From assembly GCA_025617745.1 (NCBI GenBank), contig CM046853.1, positions 51,167,021 through 51,231,020 of the forward strand: a DNA stretch of 64,000 bases, read 5' to 3'. The DNA comes from Heliocidaris erythrogramma (taxonomy: Eukaryota > Echinodermata > Echinoidea > Camarodonta > Echinometridae). This document shows positions 60,333 to 64,000 of this stretch, in pieces. The position numbers and the translations under genes are program-made. The notes below the pieces were generated by a model, which ran no database searches, was not told where the DNA came from, and saw only the letters and a list, made by a program, of their open reading frames with translations. Every line of letters begins with the position of its first letter. Positions within the stretch are counted from its first letter, which is position 1.

Positions 60333-60471
60333 GGGGAGCGTTTCATGAAAGGAAGTTGTCGGATATTTTATCCGACAACTGTTATAAGCTACTGAAATCC
60401 TTGCATCTGATTGGCTGACAGCAAATTTGTTGGATAAAATATCTGACAAGTCCATTCATGAAACGCTCCCC
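60333..60471. mobile_element. 139-bp MITE with GGGGAGCGTTTCATGAA ends
   Basis: Ends GGGGAGCGTTTCATGAA and TTCATGAAACGCTCCCC. The inverted arms continue through TTGTCGGATATTTTATCC, giving about 45 bp. The left arm also contains its own perfect hairpin (GTTGTCGGATA, TTT, TATCCGACAAC). The loop has CTGATTGGCTGA. No clear target duplication. Confidence 0.8.
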
Positions 60472-62562
60472 AGGGCTTGAAAATTGATGCATTCCACCAA
60501 AACGCGCTACTCATGGCGCTAGGTTTAGTTGAAGCATGATCATAAATGGGATTCATTTCGTGGTATAAATCATTAATTAATTTTTGCTACTTGTGTGGAA
60601 ATATTATTGATGTCATGATTCGATAATCAGCAGTAGACCATCCATCACTTCATATCACCTGCTCATATGTGGGCAATGTCCAACGAATGGCATTTCATTC
60701 GTCTTTAGCTCTGGTAATAAAACAAATCTCAATGGATTCCGAAATGAATGCTGAACACTTGAGGACTATAACATTAATTGTTTTGTTGACAACGAATTTC
60801 ACAGAAAATCTTTCTTAGGTGAGAAATAGCCGGGTAATAAATATGAGACGAGGGAATTGGAATGATCAGGCGGTAGAATACAGTTCTCATCATCTGGATG
60901 TGAAGGTGGTTTTAAAATGAAGTATGAATTTTCAACAAATTTCCCTTTTTTCTTGTATTGAAACAAAAGTCTTCTAAAAATTGCAATTCCATCACCCAAA
61001 CTCCAGATAAACATGAAAGCTGTAATTTCTAATAATTAAAACATGATATGACACATTCATACTTGATTTTATTGTACCCTGCATGGAGAGTGTGAACTTT
61101 CAGGAAGACAGTAATGCCCCAGCGACTACTAGTATCATGATCATGCATCCGCCTTAAATCGTCAAAGTATGGTAAGGGCATGTCGTGCAGGTTGCGATTG
61201 GGTATTAAGTTAGGGTTAGGGTTAGGGTTAGGTCCGAGGTTGAAGTTAAGAATTCGGTTAGAATACGAATTGACAGCGAAGCAGTTGTCGCCGGAGCATG
61301 TATATCGTAAAACCGATGATTTACCATTCCGTATATTGATCCACGCAGAGAGACGAGTCCTATACATCGGTTTTATTTTTTTTTCGGATTGGAACACGGC
61401 CCGAGCCGACGCTTTCACTTCCACTGGGTTATGTATTTCCCTATGGCTACTGCAAATGCCACCCCGATCGGACTCGATGGGATTGTATCGATGCTATATG
61501 GTAATGGGAGTCAAATGATGAATTAGTATGATTAAAAGTATCGCCTTCAGCTTGCATTTTCTGGCGTTACCACGTTTTGTGGCTTGATCGCGTTTGTGTA
61601 TGCATAATCCCATCTGAGAGGTGTATAAATGACATGAATGATGCATGCTCTTCCTCCTTTTCCCCCCTTTCCTGTCAACATCATTTCAGTAGTTGCTGGA
61701 CAGCAGCATGGATTCGTCTCCATCACACTAACAATGAATAATTCCTTGGGATATTTCTCCATGATATCTTTATGTGTCTTTGTTTTTTGTTACTTTTGTG
61801 TTTCTTTTGTTTTTTAGTTCTTTTTAAAACATTTATTTGTAAGTATTTAGCATACAGTACGCTGGTTTTAATCTAGACACGACCAATTAGTGATGCATGT
61901 TTAATTCGTTTTCCACGCTCAAAATAGCCTCCTGACTGTAACTTAATTAATTATTGGCGTGTAGCTTCAAGGTCGAACTACTGTACGTTTGTTTATACGT
62001 CCCTTCTTTATTTATCGTTTTAAATTAAATGTTTAAATCAGCTAGTCTCTAATCTACCAAATAAAATGCGAAGACAAGTCTTGACTTCGATATTTTTCTT
62101 TTCATATTCTTTACTAGTATATGAAAATGAATTGCTCTGTGGAATATGTTTTCAGTATTTAGGACCTCAGTTAATCCCTTATGAGGATTAAGCTTTTGTT
62201 AATAAATACGAAGTAGATTAATTAATCTTCAGTCCTTCCCCAGCTTTCTATTTAATTGCGAAATAAATAGATTAATAAATAATTGTATCCCTGATATTGC
62301 TGGCTCGACGCCAAACTCAAATGGTTCATTATGACACGATTTTAGACCTATAGGCTTCTTTCAATCTCTGTGGAAAGTGAAAAAGGGAGTGCAATTTGCC
62401 CTGAAATTTGTACGGTCTTTCTAAGGGGTAAATTATCAGAACTCCTACCCTTTTGCTTGCTTGTCTCGCTCACATAATGCATGTATGATGTTTTCCAGTA
62501 TTTGATTAATATACTCTCAGCATCTGACACGTATAAGAATGAGAATAACGGATAAAGTCATG
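60472..62562. other. Non-coding DNA around the internal telomere repeat
   Basis: Frames of 112 (+) and 131 (-) codons cross the TTAGGG run at 61.0-61.5 kb; both are partly repeat-driven and unrecognised. Confidence 0.45.
61209..61232 (+). repeat. Interstitial telomere repeat (TTAGGG)n
   Basis: About four TTAGGG units in the + sense. TTAGGG is the animal telomere repeat. Long Asn-Pro or Leu-Gly frames across it are artefacts. Confidence 0.9.
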
Positions 62563-63045
62563 GCACGGCTTTGTCCAAATTTTCGAGCTAATTGGAGTCA
62601 TATTTCGAATACCAGGGCATTTGAAGAGCAATCCTCTTCAAGGGATTTCGACTATAATATTATTTCACAATAACATTAAAGGGATACTCAACCTCAACCG
62701 CAAATTGTGGACGTTTTCATGACACGTGGGGACTGTGTTCGTTACCTGATCATGCCGTTGCCGCGCGGGGTGCTACCTTCCGACAGACTGTTCGCCGCAC
62801 AACATGCACGCTCCGCCTGAGCTCGTGCGAGATTCGTTCGGCTTCGTGCAGCCTAGCCCGAAATGTAATCCCAGTAGTCCGACGGACGCGTTCGACCCAC
62901 AAACTTTGTGTATGAGTGAATGGGGCTTACGCAATCCTGACTTTCCCCACGGCCACCTGGTGGCGTATCCCTTTAAAAGAATGGGAAAGCTCAAACGTTA
63001 TTTTAACCTTCCCCAGAACTCAACCTTCTCTTTAACTGGGATCCC
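62563..63045 (+). repeat. Interspersed repeat, copy 2 (filled site)
   Basis: Flanks match 22906-23120 on both sides: AGGGCATTTGAAGAGCAATCC to the left and AAGAATGGGAAAGCTC plus CCCAGAACTCAACCTTCTC to the right of the inserted element. Confidence 0.6.
62680..62972. mobile_element. 293-bp TTAA-flanked non-autonomous element
   Basis: Ends AGGGATAC and GTATCCCT, each bounded outside by TTAA (62676-62679 and 62973-62976). The host repeat at 22.9-23.1 kb lacks the insert, which supports the limits. The interior is GC-rich and carries a 110-codon open frame that has no recognisable domain and crosses the right end, so it is unlikely to be a gene. Confidence 0.8.
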
Positions 63046-64000
63046 AGCTAATACCCAAAGACATCGTGCTCGAATTTTCCCGTCATTATCTACGTCCTGG
63101 AGATACGACTATTTTTATGACGTGAAATTGGCATGAAGTATAGAAAACATGACTATTTGATGGCCATGTACCGTACCCATAAATACACCATAATCGCAGC
63201 GTACATGATTACTTCAGTAGGAGTGCTGTTTGCAATGTTTACGAAATATAAAGGCAATAATTGTTATGACCATGAAGTTTCATGCTTATTTGTAAATGGA
63301 TAGCTTGCAGCTTCTCCGTGTCGATTGGAAAACGATATTAAGAAATAAGGATACCGATAATCGTTTTCATTTTCAATCTAAGTACACAGGAAATAAAGGA
63401 ATAAAAGGAGTTAAAACTTTGATGGATAATTGTGCTATCGTGCTGAGCGGGAGGGAGTGCTTAACTGTGTGTAAAAGTGTTGAGAGAGGAAAAGATGGGG
63501 TGGTACTGTAATACGCATAATGATGTAAAAGATGTTTACTGATTATATCGCCTCTCATGCGACATACATGTTCTCGCATTTCAAACACGCTCAATTCTAG
63601 GACATAAACTCTATAGAATCATGTCACCGAGCATACCAATAACCCGAGCTGTAAGTAGTAATAAGACCAGTGTACCGCAGTGTACTAACATGAAGAACTA
63701 ATCTACCACTGTGAAGCCGCCTACAAAGTACAAGTCATAACAATCAAATTCTCGTTATCCGGTTATGTTTCTTGTGGGTAATTTTAGCTCACCAGGGCCC
63801 CATTTTAACGAGCCCGTTGGACAATCGCCTCCCCATGTAAAAGTAGTTGATGATATCCGACGAATTTACAAGTAGTAGCCTAGTACTTGGTATTTGAACC
63901 GCTGATGAACTTGCCGGATTTTCATCAAAGATAACATTCACACACTCCATTTTACTTGTCACAAGGAGACACAATAACAGCGAGATTTTGACCTAGTATG
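63046..64000. other. Non-coding DNA to window end
   Basis: Nothing recognised. Confidence 0.45.

Noticed and set aside
62804-63136. 110-codon + strand frame as a possible gene
   Set aside because: It starts inside the TTAA element and crosses its right end into the host repeat, so it cannot be one conserved gene.
1-64000. Retroviral, LTR, Polinton-like elements, CRISPR arrays or bacterial operons
   Set aside because: Looked for gag/pol/env-like, capsid, integrase and repeat-spacer patterns; none seen.

Overview
This is a gene-poor, repeat-rich stretch of animal nuclear DNA. A marine deuterostome, most likely an echinoderm and quite possibly a sea urchin, fits best. The reasons are natriuretic-peptide-receptor-like exons, an internal TTAGGG array, tRNA-derived SINEs with short tandem tails, a CR1/L2-like LINE, many short foldback elements, and abundant TAC, GA and poly-G simple repeats. 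The species is an inference. There is no bacterial-style gene organisation, no CRISPR array and no operon.

Only two stretches look like real protein-coding sequence of the host. Both are on the + strand, about 23 kb apart: 14422-15166 and 37699-38485. Each begins with an in-frame ATG and a signal peptide, encodes the membrane-distal half of an ANF_receptor (type I periplasmic-binding-like) domain of the natriuretic peptide receptor / receptor guanylyl cyclase family, and ends at a GGTGAGT splice donor in phase 1. They are clear paralogues (roughly 40-45 percent identical by eye), sharing a GRHYPYHLQM block, a GPVCEYA block and a Cys-Cys spacing of 26 residues. I found no later receptor exon (second half of the ectodomain, membrane segment, kinase-homology or cyclase domain) anywhere in the window. 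They are therefore either first exons of two tandem receptor genes with very long introns, or alternative first exons of one gene that swap the outer half of the ligand-binding domain.

Layout: 1.6-3.2 kb, minus-strand decayed LINE (end of reverse transcriptase plus 3' UTR). 4.9-6.1 kb, LINE-like tail, then a SINE embedded in TAC arrays. 8-11.2 kb, weak hAT-like fragments. 14.4-15.2 kb, receptor exon A. 17.2 kb, SINE remnant. 18.8 kb, foldback MITE. 22.9 kb, a repeat that reappears at 62.6 kb without its inserted element. 24.5-28.6 kb, an inverted-repeat pair enclosing a higher-order TAC array. 32.4-33.0 kb, LINE-like tail abutting a foldback. 34.8-35.4 kb, 629-bp foldback flanked by TTAA. 37.7-38.5 kb, receptor exon B. 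39.7-40.7 kb, SINE heads, CT arrays, a tRNA-like gene and a GTCCGAGGAC cluster. 42.1-43.3 kb, a Tc1/mariner-type non-autonomous element. 45.0 kb, a small TTAA element. 48.5-49.6 kb, a satellite of about 185 bp interrupted by a MITE whose relative lies at 54.4 kb. 50.6 kb, long hairpin. 57.2-60.0 kb, a direct duplication flanking a 1.3-kb nested foldback that a SINE has entered. 60.3 kb, a 139-bp MITE. 61.2 kb, internal telomere repeats. 62.7 kb, a 293-bp TTAA element.

The remaining sequence is AT-rich intron or intergenic DNA in which I see no supportable gene. I saw no retroviral, LTR or Polinton-like element. All alignments were made by eye, so identities and repeat limits are approximate.
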